NCBI GenBank assembly: GCA_023375675.1
Contig: JALQBC010000038.1
Coordinates: 310,001-374,000, forward strand
Reading direction: 5' to 3'
DNA from: Cytospora piceicola
Lineage: Eukaryota; Ascomycota; Sordariomycetes; Diaporthales; Cytosporaceae
DNA length: 64,000 nucleotides
The position numbers and the translations under genes are program-made. The notes under the pieces are model-generated. The model saw only the letters and a program-made list of their open reading frames with translations, was not told the origin of the DNA and ran no database searches. Positions 9,977-22,756 of the stretch are shown in pieces; within the stretch, counting starts at the first letter, position 1; every line of letters starts with the position of its first letter.

Positions 9977-12455
9977 ATGAATCTGAGCCCTAGCAAACGG
10001 CGCAAGCACAGGGACATCGCCGGTGCCATGTTCACCGGCCGCGGCGTTGCTCCTCTATCGTCCGCCGCTCCCTCCTCGTCACCAGCCTTCGGGACGCCGG
10101 TACATCCCATCAAACCCTTTAACGTCACGACCGGCGGCAAACAAGCCCCTATACTCCCCATACTACTACCGCCTGCGACCCTGCGACCCCTGGCATTTCG
10201 AACATTTACCAAGAAACACTCTCTCACCCTGACGTCCTCGGCGCTACAAGAGCTCGCAAGCTTTATTGGAAGGCATTGTGGCTCCGGATGGCGAGAGGAG
10301 GGTCTGGCAGAGAAAGTCTTGGAGGAGGCGGCCCGGGCATGGAAGGGCAGGAATGGTGGAGTCATCGTCGAGGGAGGCAGCCCAGAGCTGAAAGAAATAC
10401 TGAAGACCCTTGAAGGGAATATGAGCGGTGGGAGAATCGTCACTGGGCCAAAAGGACTAAGCCGGCAGAGCAGCTTGCTGTTGGATGCCCAGCAGGAAAA
10501 TGGGGATATGTCTAACGCAAGACTGGGCCTGCGGCCCACGGTTGCACTTACACGGGACGAAAGCCAAACAAGCTTTGGCATGTCAGCACTGGAAATGGAT
10601 CAGGACCAGGATGAGGATATAAACGACCCGAGGAGGTGGCTAAAGGTGATAAGCGCGCTGGATCAACCAAGATTCATGTACAATGTGGAGAAGAAACATT
10701 TCGAAAGGTAAGTCTTGGTTGATCACTTGTGGCTGTTGTTCGACGAGTGCTGACAGGTTTGGCACCAGAGAAACCAAAAAGCCATCACTCATGCCACCGG
10801 CGTCCCACAAGACTATGGTATTCCGAAACCGCTTCAACGTTATACACCAACGTCTCCTCCGCAATGAAGCTTTCCAAACCTCTGCTGTGGCAGCTGCCCG
10901 CGCCTCATCCCTCAAACGATCCGAGTCCGGTCAACAGTTCCAGAAGATCACCCCTATAGCAAACCTTCTGGGCCGTCACGGAAGTCAGCATATGCTTCTC
11001 GGCATGTTGACCATTCTTCCCACCGGCAACCTCGCCGTCAGCGACCTGACCGGCTCAATCAAGCTCGATCTTACGCAAGCACAAGCCATACCCGAGGATT
11101 CAGCTTGGTTTACACCTGGAATGATAGTCCTTGTTGACGGTGTCTATGAGGAAGATGATGACGCATCATCCGGAAACAAGGTCGGCCTGAGTGGAAGCTC
11201 CGGCGTAGGAGGCGTCATAGGAGGACGCTTCCAGGGATTCCTGATAGGCCAACCTCCGTGTGAGAAGCGTCGCGTCACTCTCGGTGTCAGCGGACCTGGC
11301 AGCGACACCATTGGCGGAGGATTTGGGTGGATTGACTTCTTGGGCGTGGGCAGCGAGCGAGCCATGGGGTCACGTATGCGAAGGGTCGAGCAAAGGCTGC
11401 TCCGCAGGCCACTCACCGAAGATGATCCCGACAAGGGGCGGGGAAGGCTTGTCGTCCTCGGGGAGATGAATCTTGATCAGCCACGCACGTTGCAGGCTGT
11501 TAAGAAGATCCTATCTGGCTACGCGAACGAGCCGGAGGGGGCGACGCCCCTGTGCTTCGTATTCACAGGTAATTTCACGCAGCATGCAGTCATGGCGAGA
11601 GGTGGAAGTGGAGGCAGCGTGGAATACAAGGAATACTTCGACTCCTTGGCAGCGGTGCTGGCAGAGTTCCCGATGCTTTTGACATCCGCCGTCTTTGTCT
11701 TTGTACCGGGGGATAACGACGGATGGGCGTCCGCCTTCTCCGCGGGCGCTGCCGTGCCGTTACCCAGGAAGCCAGTACCAGACTTGTTCACGAGTAGGGT
11801 GAGGAGGATATTTGCCAGCGCAAATAATGAGGCAGGAAAGAAAGAGGAAGGGACTGGGGGCGAGGCGGTCTTCACATCGAACCCGAGCCGCTTGAGTCTA
11901 TTTGGTCCATGCCATGAGGTCGTCGTGTTCAGGGATGACATCTCAGCGAGGATGAGGAGGTCAGCTGTCCGCTTGAAGAAACCGCGAAATGCGGAAGGCG
12001 ACAATGCAGCGATAAACGACGACGAAACACCCGAAGGCGAGGATGTCGACATGGCGGGCGCAGGTTCATCGCAAGAGGGTGGCGAAGAAGCCGCTGACGC
12101 GATGGACGTGGATCCCACCACCCCAAGCAATAAGAAGCCATCCGAACCCGCAGTCCCATACGATGTCCTTGCCGCTCGCAAGCTTGTCAAGACTGTACTG
12201 GACCAAGGCTACCTGGCTCCATTCCGACAATCCATTCGTCCCGTGCACTGGGATTACGCCACTGCGATGCAGTTGTATCCCCTGCCAACGGCAATGATTC
12301 TCGTAGACACAACAGCGCCAGCATTTTGTGTCACGTATGAGGGCTGCCATGTGGTCAACCCTGGCGCGTTGCTTGTCACGGGGAGGAGAGGTATGGCAAG
12401 ATGGGTAGAGTACGAGATTGGGAGGACGGGGAGGGTCAGGGAGGTTTTGTTCTAG
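9977..12455 (+). CDS. DPB2: DNA polymerase epsilon subunit B
   Basis: Essential non-catalytic second subunit of replicative polymerase epsilon, linking the catalytic subunit to the CMG helicase. Exons 9977-10707 and 10757-12455, separated by a 49-base intron (GTAAGT...GACAG), give 809 residues. The join yields HFERFGTRETKKPSLMPPA, then NRFNVIHQRLLRN, the family's conserved entry into the OB-fold. Next come FQKITPIANLLGRHG, DLTGSIKLDL and MIVLVDGVYEEDD. The inactive calcineurin-like phosphoesterase domain follows with LVVLGEMNLDQPRTL, CFVFTGNFT and FVFVPGDNDGWA. The end (GCHVVNPGAL then RGMARWVEY) is also typical. An acidic, low-complexity insert (bases about 11985-12150) interrupts the phosphoesterase domain, as in other filamentous fungi. 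The ATG at 9977 was preferred because the longer frame upstream begins with TTG. Confidence 0.96.
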
Positions 12456-15400
12456 AGTCCCCGACTACAGCCTCTCCCGGATATCTAGAGAAGAGGTTGG
12501 GCAACCTAATGAGAGATGATTGCACGGGATAAGACATTTGGGAAATGCAGGTGGTATATTGATAATGATCACACAACCGATTACACCGGGGGTCACCAAG
12601 ATGTTCTGAGAAACAGCCTCTGTCGTACACTTTCCAGTATTATCCAGTCCCAAGGAATCGTATGTCCTTTTCTTGGAACTACAAATGTAAGGGCTTGATA
12701 ATTCAGACACACTTAAGCTGACCCCAGTTCAGTAGGAGCCTCCATTGCAGGTGCGCTTTAGTCATTTTCTAGGCTTGTATATTCGACTGTTGAGGGGCCA
12801 ATGAACGAAGCTCCCGGGAAGAAAGAAGGCTTGATTAAGGCTTGAGACGACCTCGTATCTCGCGAAGAGATAAACGGCCTATTTTCCGAACTGGTCTTGA
12901 ACACATTTCGGAGAAGAGAATAAGAAACGCCAGGGCCACCACCCCCTGTTAGACCGTACTCCTCGTTCCAAAGAATTGGCTGTTCTCCTTGACACCACCA
13001 TCATGATAATGCCGCCTGGCCCCCCAATCGTCCCAAATACGTCGCCGTTCGCATGCAAGTACCACGGTTATTAGAACAAGAAACGTTTGGCGGTTAGATT
13101 GTGCTTTGTATGAACGTTCTTTTTCTGCACTCGCCACGCGGCGGCTACCCTGCCCATATGTTCCTGTTGTCTTTCGTTGTTCTGATCGACAGTAACACGA
13201 CATTTAATATGTCTTGATCTGCCATAGACCCGGCAGGACCTGGCTTGCTGAACAGCGTATCATGATCATGGAAGCGGGGCCGCAGAATGACCATTGTGAT
13301 GTTGACCGCCTCCTAAGCCATATATGGCGGTTGTGCCCAGGGTAGGGGACAGAGAGGACGGAACGAGAAGAGGAAAGCGATTGGGTACGATATCGGGTGA
13401 AATGGATCCCACTCGGAATGTCTGTTCTCTTATGCGATGGCGGAAAGCGGGTCCAGGTAGGTTGCCGGCTTGCATGAACACGACACCTCGTGTAGACGAG
13501 CGCTTACATATTTCCGGGGAGTCCTTGGGGCTTGCAATATGACTCTCGGTTGTTAATACGGGTCAAAAGAAACACTGAGCGTGCTCGGAGGCAGAATCCG
13601 TTTGCCGCCAAATTGACCCCTTCAGGGGCTGAGGTGAGGGGATCACTTGTCAGCTTCACACAAGGGTAGTGCTGATCATACCCGTAGCTATCCTTCGACA
13701 GAAGCTGACCTTCGCTTGTTGGTACCGGATGTAACAATACTCTGGGTAAAATCACCAGGCCAAAGACCTCGGGCCCGAGATATCACCGCCATGGGCAGGC
13801 CAGCGAAGAGGCGACGCGACCTCCTTCATGTCGTGGGGTTCGTTCTTCGTCAAGAATACAGACGACAGTCCTTGGGCTACGCTATGCGCGGAAATTCCTG
13901 GGTAACGGCAGCCGAGTCTAATATGCTAGTACAGCTTCACTCTATATCCCCAGGCTTTGCGGAAGCTGTGGCTGCAGTAAGGCAATAAGGGGAAGCACCA
14001 GCCTGCCAGAAAGAGAGCAATCACACCCACCGTGCCTAACTTATGCAAACAACAGACGCCAAAGTCGCTTTGAGGCTTGCCTGTCACCTCTTGCTTCATT
14101 TAGATGAGTGCCTCCTACTGAACAAGGAGAGCGATGTCATTCTCACGCCGGGACGGTCGGGACAGTGGCTTGAGAGGATGCGATCTTCAACATCCAACGA
14201 GCCTGCCCGTTATGATCCAAACTTAGTTGGTTCCAGTCGCTTTAGAATCCTCACGAGTAAGACCGTCTGGAGGATTCCAGAATCCGGTCCGTTCGCCCAA
14301 AATGATAGAGGGTCGCATCATAGGGCTGTTCAATGCGGAGGGGGACCAATACAGTTCCCAAATGTCTGAAGCTCGTCTGGACTAGGTAACTCCAACATAT
14401 TGCTTCTGCTGACATGACATCGACCTCAGAAATGGTCCTGTATACTGTGGCACCTGAGGTAGCAATGACTTGCGACGTTCATATGATTTCTCCCAGGCTG
14501 CCAGGTCGTCTGACAATGATGATGATAGACATTACCTGCAGCTCTCGGTCTTCTGGATTTGGCTAGACCTGGTCGGGTGCAGATCAAGGTCAATTGCTGG
14601 ATCAAGGTCAATTGCTGGATCAAGGTCAATTGCTGGATCAAGGTCAATTGCTGGATCAAGGTCAATTGCTGGATCAAGGTCAATTGCTGGATCAAGGTCA
14701 ATTGCTGGATCAAGTCTTAGTTTGGTTGGTCTCGGGTACTTCAACCTGTTGCAATGGTCCTTGAGTATTCATCTTGAAGGTTGTCTTCGACCATCAATTG
14801 CCAGTCACTTACAGAGACATGGGCAGCTCTGAGTATCGTCTTTAGGGAACCTCTTTCAGCATCCTCAACTTGCTCTTTTGCCATTATTGGAGAAGCACAT
14901 GCGGCAAGAAGGGGCAACAAGCTGAAGGAGGGAGATTGGCCCTTCTGTTTTGGTTGTACAGCGTCCTCGTGCTCCCAGACTAAGCTCGTCGTGCACGGGA
15001 TTTGCTTCTTTCAACCACACTGCATGAAACACACGCCGTGCAACAGATGAACACGCCAAATTGTATACGATTTCTTGCCTCTGGGCCACCTCCAATGTTT
15101 CCATCCAGCCAAACATGACCTGTGATTGCGTTGGTGCCTTGTCAAAGTGATCAGAACGGCACGGCCGACTTCTTCCTGCAGCTCACCTTCACAGCGCGCA
15201 CTAAGCCAGCCACTTGGACGCTCGACCGTTGGTTTGGCTTCACTTCCTGTCAATGAGAGTGAGGATGACATGGCAAGGCATATTGTTGCGAAAATAGCAT
15301 CCAACGTTGCCGAGGGGGCCACACTCGTCAAGCCACTTCTGCGTTGTTGGAGGGTAGTAGACAGCCCATATAACGGGATTGGCTTCCCGATATTGCTTTC

Positions 15401-16367
15401 TTTTCGCTCCCTCCCTCCATCTTTCTCTCAGACGAGACTCGATCTTCTTGACTGGCTGAATGCCTGTTTCCGGATCCTACTCAACCGCGTGGCACTCACC
15501 CATGACAAGCAAGACCTCCCAGGGCTATTTCGTGGCGCTGATATCAGATAATTTAACATTGCTGTGCGGTTTCGGTTTATCGCCTGCTTCTGCAGTGTCT
15601 GCAGAATGCAGCCTCCAGGGGGCGCCTCGAGATGTGGAAGCAACTACAACTAACACGGCTCAGCTTTGGCCCTCCTCGGCGGCATCCAATGGCCTCTGCG
15701 CTGTACTCAGGTGCAGGATCTACCCAGTACGTGAGTTACCGCTCTTTCATCGATGGTAGGCCGGGACCTGAGCTTGACTGTGGGCGCGGCTATCCCACTC
15801 TTGGCTTGTCTCTGATGTTTGCTTCTCCCTGACCTAAAACGGTAGCCTACAAATATATGGCCCCACGAGCGACATGGGTGTATCTATACACGGGAACCTT
15901 AATTTGGCTCTTGTTAAGCCTGCAACCATGCCCAGGTATCAAGGCAAGACAGCCATCTCGAGCCAGAACCCGGCGTGGGTGATGCCCAGGCGCGTGTCAT
16001 CTCAACCTATCTTCCGAGCCATCCTGGCCGATGTAGTAGTCACCGGCAAGTTGATATTGCTCGTTGCCTCGAAGGGGAGGGGGAGGAGCAGAGTATCGGT
16101 TGGAGTCCAATTCCGTTCGCACGAAAGGTGGCGCCAGGAAAGTCGGCAGGCCAAGTGTTGTGTAGCTGGACACACTCTGCATGTTTAAAGATGTTGGTTC
16201 GCACTTCGTGAATCACTCACACGTACGAGATATGTTATCTCCCTCAACCATTTCTTAGACATTCGCTCGTTCTACTCTCTTTACCAAATTCGACGTTCAG
16301 TAACTCCTGGGTGGGAATATCTACCATAATCTTGACATTCTCCTTTATATAAGATCTGATCTCGATA
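12456..16367. other. Gene-poor spacer, 3.9 kb
   Basis: I find no supported gene here. Short open frames occur on both strands but overlap one another and lack recognisable motifs. The stretch contains the 18-bp tandem repeat (14583-14714) and, at its right end, the promoter of the multicopper oxidase gene. Confidence 0.5.
14583..14714. repeat. Minisatellite, 18-bp unit, 7 perfect copies
   Basis: Seven identical, contiguous copies of ATCAAGGTCAATTGCTGG occupy 14583-14708, followed by a partial copy (ATCAAG) to 14714. The unit length is a multiple of three and contains no stop in several frames on both strands, so it creates artificial repetitive open frames (for example SRSIAG repeated). There is no variation between units, which suggests recent expansion or active homogenisation. 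It lies about 1.7 kb upstream of the multicopper oxidase start. Confidence 0.98.
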
Positions 16368-18267
16368 ATGCATATGCCGTGTATCATCGCTTTCCTCCTG
16401 GCTCTTGCCGGACTCGCCTTGGCGGGAACGGTGGAAGTCCATTGGGATATCACATGGGTCAATGCCTCGCCGGACGGGTATTCAAGACCAGTGATAGGAA
16501 TCAACGGGGTTTGGCCATGCCCTAAACTCGAGGCGACGGTTGGAGACAACGTCGTTGTTCACCTCACCAACAAGTTGGGGAATGAGACCACGGGTCTGCA
16601 CTGGCATGGTATCAGCCAGAAGGGTACACCTCAGATGGACGGTGCGGATGCTGCCACGCAGTGTGCTGTCCCTCCTGGATCCTCGATCACCTACAAATTC
16701 TGGGTATGTAGTACTGCCAAGATTCTATAATGCATGAGGTTGTATGAGGCTGACTGTCTTGGATCTAGGCTGATAAGCCAGGAACATATTGGTATCACTC
16801 ACATGAGATGGGCCAGTACCCAGACGGGCTACGAGGACCTCTCATAATTCATGATCCTCGGGATCCCTACAAGGGCCAGGTTGACGAGGAAGTCATTCTT
16901 ACTTGCACCGACTGGTAAGAGAGATAGATACCTGGGCTGCATGGACGGACGGACCCATATACTGATACACGAGTTTGTCAGGTACCACTCTCAGTCTATT
17001 CCTCTTGTGCAGGCCATGCTTCAGCCAAGCAATACCGCATTCCTTCCGCCTGTCCCGGACAGCATCCTTCTCAACGAAGGAGGAAGCAACAAGGTTACTT
17101 TCAAGAAGGGCAAGACATATCGTCTCAGGATCATCAATTTCTCTGCCTTTGCATCTTGCATGGTCCACTTCAACTCACATCCTATGAAAGTCATTATGCA
17201 GGACGGCTCTTATATCACCGAAGTCACAGCCTACCAACTCCGCCTGTCTGCTGCTCAACGATACGATGTGCTAATTACTGCCTCCAACACCGACAGTGGC
17301 AACTACCCGTTTCTCTTCTCCCTGGATATCAACCCTGACTATCACAACCCGTTCCTCGGATGGCGCTACAACAAGACAGGGTACCTAGTCACGAATTATT
17401 CAAAACCGACCACCTCTGTCGATGTGGTCAACGTCTGGAACCCAGCTGATGACTCCCTCTTCACCAACCCCACTGGAGCCAGCGCCCTCGGCCCTCTCTC
17501 AACGACCATCACGCTTGACTTCGCCTTCTGTATCGACAAAAACAGCATCCCCCGTGCATGCTTCAACGGCCAAGCATACGTGCCCCAGCTCGTGCCTTCA
17601 CTATATACAGCCGCCACAACAGGTCAAGACAACAGCGACCCAGTCGTATACGGCGGAGCCAACGCCTACATCGCCCCCAGTGGGCATGTGATTGACATAG
17701 TGATCAACAACCTCGACACCGCCATCCACCCCTTCCACCTTCACGGCCACCAGTTCCAAGTCCTAGAGCGGCCGGCCGCCGGCGCGGGCACGTTCTCCGG
17801 CAGCACGGGCAAGTTCGCCGCACACCCGGCCACCAAGGACACTGTCTCCGTCAACGGCAACTCGTACGCCGTGCTGCGGTTCAGGGCGGACAACCCGGGC
17901 GTGTGGCTGTTCCACTGCCACATCGAGTGGCACGTGGAGATGGGCTTGACGGCGACCATCGTGGAGGCGCCGGAGAAGCTGAGGGGGAGGAAGTTCCCGG
18001 GGGATCACATCGAGATCTGCAAGATCCAGGGGCTGCCGGTTGAGGGGAACGCGGCGGGGAATACGGTGAATTATACGGATACCGAGGGGATGTTGTTTGT
18101 CAATCCTCCTACATATACTGGGTGAGTCTTTTATGACTTTTGAATCTTGGGTTCCCCGTACCCCTTGGTAATGAACGGTGTATAACTGACGGTGAGACAG
18201 TGCCCTGTATGAACCTACCGCCACGGCGGCTCTGACATCTCGTTCTCGGATAGACAGGAGGCGGTGA
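16368..18267 (+). CDS. Secreted multicopper oxidase, Fet3/Abr1 ferroxidase-like lineage
   Basis: Four exons (16368-16703, 16769-16914, 16982-18121, 18201-18267) with GT-AG introns encode 562 residues. An N-terminal signal peptide ([15 protein letters not shown]) precedes three cupredoxin domains. All copper motifs are present: HWHG (His78, His80), HSH (His122, His124), HPFHLHGH (from His410) and HCHIEWH (Cys473 as the type-1 ligand), with Leu in the axial position as in Fet3. The overall sequence ([43 protein letters not shown]) places it with Fet3-type ferroxidases and Abr1-like pigment oxidases rather than classical laccases. No C-terminal membrane anchor is seen. The last small exon is less certain; without it the frame stops at 18125. 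Being 4.5 kb from the pigment PKS on the same strand, it may oxidise or polymerise the pigment, as Abr1 does in Aspergillus fumigatus. Confidence 0.9.
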
Positions 18268-21200
18268 TAAGGAACCTCACTGTCTTTGAAGGTCGTTGTT
18301 AGTCCTGTTTGCGCACTGTTGGTTCTCTTGAATTTATGTTCTTGTAATGCTTTGAGAGGGGTAATGATGGAAATTAATCCTACCTGTCCATAGATGCAGT
18401 GGTCTACGGTGCTCTGGAAGCTAAATTTGACGACAGTAATGAGATCCTTGTTCTTCTTTGAGGCGATGAGACATGAATATAGCACTCATACGAGAACTAC
18501 ATGGGAATATAAAGAAGTGCGGAGAACAGATCCGTGGGTATATATTTATCAATGATGTGCCGTAATTTTCCGAAGCGTGAAAGATGACACTTTCGGTAAG
18601 CTGCCATATTTTGCTCTTATTGTACGTCTTGAAGCGGAAGGATGCCCTTAAAGGGGTATCGAAAGGATATTCATGGCCCGAAATACCGCACAGAGCTACA
18701 GCGAGGAGGTGAACTTGTATATACATACTCTGCTGAGCCCGGGAGTCCCCACATGGGTCCAAAGATTGCTCGACTAAACAACCCAAACAGATGGAACCAT
18801 CACACAGGCGCGATGTGAGCACATGTTCAGCCTCCGGAGGCTACATCAGTTGTCTGCTTACTTGCTTACCCTAGTGATCCTTCACAGTTGTACCTGGCGG
18901 ACGCCGGCTCCTCATGGCCGTTTTCATTGGTTGCTGGTCGGGGAGAGAGGCTATCAACGGCGCATGTCCGTCTCGGGTAACCCCAGATTAAGGTGCGGCT
19001 GCCTTGACGTCTGGAGGTTTAATCAACCCCAGTTGGTCGGTCTGCCAATCCGATATCACAATCTGTTCTATAGTCCGATGAGGACCCAGGAGCTTGGGAG
19101 CCTCTGCTTCGTCGACATGCAGGCAGGGAGACCCCCGTGCCCAGGCGGAAGCCGATTACCAGCAACCTGCGGGGCTAGTCTCAGTATCTCCGGTCGTGCC
19201 ACCAGAGGGGATGTGCGAGGGGAGCTTAGGGGCATAGAGGCGTCTTAGGCGATGCAGATCCAGGGGATGCTGGGCCAGTCGACAATCATGTGGAAGGAGA
19301 CTGGGGTGCGTGAGCGTGGGATGCTAAATCTGGAAGCATGCAAGTGCGGTGCTTGGCCCGCTGTCGGTGTGATGTGAACGGTCTTCTAGAAGATGGTTCG
19401 GTATTACCACGTGCTGATGGAGAGTATGTGGCTGGTCCAGGCGTGGTTCTATTGACAAATATTGGGAGTCGATGATCAACACTAATGGAGTGAGTCTGCA
19501 ATATCTCGCGGGGGTTCATCGTGCTCGGATGCTCTGGGAGCATTGACCGTGAATGTAGCCCGGATTTGGTTGCCCTGATGTGTGCATGCACCTCATCGCT
19601 GTGCTATAGACCTTGTAAGTTATTCGGGTAAGATTAACCTCCGTTGAAACCTGTTGCCTGTGGGGGACTGCAAGCCCCTTCCTCTGGTGTCAAGGCTCTT
19701 CCATGTGTGTCTTGTGCATGGTTTCGGGCTTAGTACCTGCTGTTGTACTCGGCTACTTCACTCCATTTTGCCCATGTCTGTCTATAAACAGCGAATGGAC
19801 ATGTTTTGAGTGCGGAGGTACCTAAACCATCTCGTCCTAATGCGAGGGCTGGGCTTGGATCGAGATGATGCGGTCGTCCGTCGACATCCCCAGACGCATG
19901 AAGGATGTGTGCGGGTGCTGACAGCTTCAGCCCTGATTAAGAGCAGGTACAGTCCATGGAGACTCCGAAACCAATAATTAGAAGCAGGTTTGAGGCAGTA
20001 TCTTGGTTATTGGTATCGTGGGGAATGGTACAGGTAGTGTAGTCCTCTCAGTGAGCCCCAAATTGGGAAGATGTTCCGAGTCGGCATTCTCACCAGATTG
20101 AGAACGGCAGCCCGATACTGACATTCAAGTAACCACAGGCAAATACCCAGATAGAGAGGAACGCAGATCTAGGGACCAGGGCCAGATGATATCTCCTCGT
20201 ACTGATAGTATTGTTATGTGGGAAGCCGCATAATATTGCATGGACCGTGATCCACCCGCGATACGAAACCGAGTGCCTGGCTCGTGATGAAGCCAGGTCG
20301 CGTCTAGCTCGCGTCCAGAATAATTCCACGCCACGTGGACCCAAGAGACAAGAGTAAAAGGTACCAGTCGTCGAAGAACCGGACGTCCGGGAGAAACGTT
20401 GCAGGTATCTGTGGCAACAGGCCGCACAGGAATGCAATATTGATTTGAAAAAAGGCCCGAAAATATCAAGCCCAACATAGAAGCCACTGGCGCCTATAAT
20501 CAGATGACAGCGGGCACGGACGCCACTTGTACCTCTTCAGAGTCGGCTAGCCGGAGTTGCAGGGAGACAAATAGTCGTATTTTGGCTGTACGTGCTCGGT
20601 GAGGTTGAGGTGAAGCCATCTAGGGCTGACAGTCGAACTGTTTCAAGCAGTCCGTGACCTCGAAATAAGCCGGCCAGGCCGCTCTCACTCGTTGCGCAAT
20701 GGTGAGAGCATTGATGCCGGCTAAGGAGCCGTACGCGGGTAATCAGTATCGGCTAGATGCTTCCGAGTTATCATTGACGGCTGCTAAAAACAGACAGAGA
20801 GGTACTTGATGTTCGAAGATCATAATAGGAGAGCGGTTGAGCTTCATCAACGTGCAGGTGGTAATGGATATGTGCGCTTCGACACTACACGTCGATGACG
20901 AAGGGGCAGACAGGCTGCCAATAGTTTGGTTGGCTTGTGCCAATCGCTTGAGACTATCACCGAAGGAAACGCGTATCCGTGGCCGGGATTGCTCGATGAA
21001 GTGACTGTTGTTGAAAGATCGTATCTTCAGGAAGGACAAGGCGATGATAGTGCCAGGGGGTAATAAACTCGGGCTTATGGTTTAAATTGCTAAAGAGGGA
21101 TTGCTGAAGAAAGCTATTGGTCGACGTTCCGTGTTTTGCATGCTTCTTTTTACACCGGCACCACGGTTCGGTCCTCTACGTCAATGACACTTATACCATA

Positions 21201-22756
21201 TTGCCAGGCAATATTCTAGCGTCATCTATCGTCAATGTTGATTCGGGCGCAGCGATCACCATCTCCACATGCAGTGTTCTATGGCTGGCTTCAAATGTTC
21301 TACATGTTACTAGTCGCCTGCGAGATCACCGATTGGGAAAGTAATGGACAGGAATAATGCATACGAATATGTGACTTCCCTACAACTATTTTGCCTCTAT
21401 TTTGATAGACCGGCTGCGGCAGCTATTCTGCGTGTAAATGATGCTGAGATTTGATATGCTTCCGTGAACAACATGGCACGCCATGGGGTATCAACATCAA
21501 AGCGGTACTGACCTCGACCCCTGAAATTCGTACCCGGTACTTATTATGGAGCATTTTGGGGAAAGTGTGGGCCAGCTTTACCCCATTTGAGGCTGAAGTC
21601 ACCTTATGTAAGCCGGATGAGAACGACTTCATGTCATCCCAACTGGAGTTGGAAATAGCCATCCATCACAACGTCCATGTGTGGCAAAACCCACACACAC
21701 ACACATACGAGTGGTCAGAACAAGAATAAACTGCGCAATTAGTGGAATAAGCTGACCATAAAATGCTGGAGATACACAATTGTCATTTATATCTATATGA
21801 TAGCCGCTGCAGAGAGTGGCTCACGAGGCATATATGGGACAGTTGGGGATGTCCGGACGTCCGGTCCCTGACACCCAGCGCCGGCCCAACAGTGTCTTGA
21901 CAGCAAGCACACATACATACACACGCATATACACACCACTACCAACACCAGTACCGGCAGTGGCTGCCGCAGGGTTCTTCTTGTCATTGCGGCTCAGTAC
22001 AGTTACCCGTTGACGTGAGACCTGTTCCCCTGCTCGTCCTGATGTACCCAGCTTGATACTTACTATCACCCAAGGGAGCTCTGTGATCTTCTTCACTATT
22101 GTTTCACATTATTGCGATGTCCTCGCTCCATGGCGACTGCTGGTGTAATATTGGAACTGACATCCCGGAGCAGGGCACGGTCGGTTTCAAAACAATAACG
22201 CTTCTACAGCACCATTCCAGTTCAAGCAGAGACCCAAGACGTCATGAACCAACGCTTGCAATGTCTGCCGAACATTTGGATAGTGCCCAGATGACTGGCT
22301 TGGAGCGCATCGTTACATGGCTGTTGGTAGTTCAGCCCACCCAAAATTCAAGCCGGCCTCTGAGGAATACGCCCAATCACGGACGCGTTATTTTCTCTGC
22401 TTGTCAGATATAATTCACGACCGGGAAGTACCTGGGATTTTCCCATGAACTTCGGTCACCGACATTTCCGCAGCACCGGACCCAACTAGTCTGTCGGTGC
22501 CAAGGAGGGAGGTATTCATGGGGGGTGTCGCTACACTGCCTCCTTGAACCACTCCCCGGTGACTGAGCCGAGGGTACATGATCGTCGGTCCTGTACGAGA
22601 CATGACAGCTGCGTTTGTCATCCGGATCGTAGGCAGTGGCTCAACCCTACTGCATGGTCGTAGCCGTATATATGACGGACTGTGGCCCTCTCACAGGTTT
22701 GACGTCGTAGCATCCCCAGAAGGCAGTGCTTCAACGCGGGTCGACAAATCTTCACC
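18268..22756. other. Gene-poor spacer, 4.5 kb, upstream of PKS
   Basis: No supported gene was found. Open frames are short, overlapping and without recognisable motifs. The right end must contain the PKS promoter. A short AC-repeat lies at about 21691-21706. Confidence 0.5.

Noticed and set aside
14470..14832. Open frame with seven SRSIAG repeats
   Set aside because: The frame exists because the 18-bp minisatellite has no stops in this frame. The flanks have no recognisable coding character, and the minus strand is open as well.
16343..16352. TATATAA upstream of the oxidase
   Set aside because: It lies only about 20 bases before the start codon, too close for a usual TATA box given a normal 5' leader.
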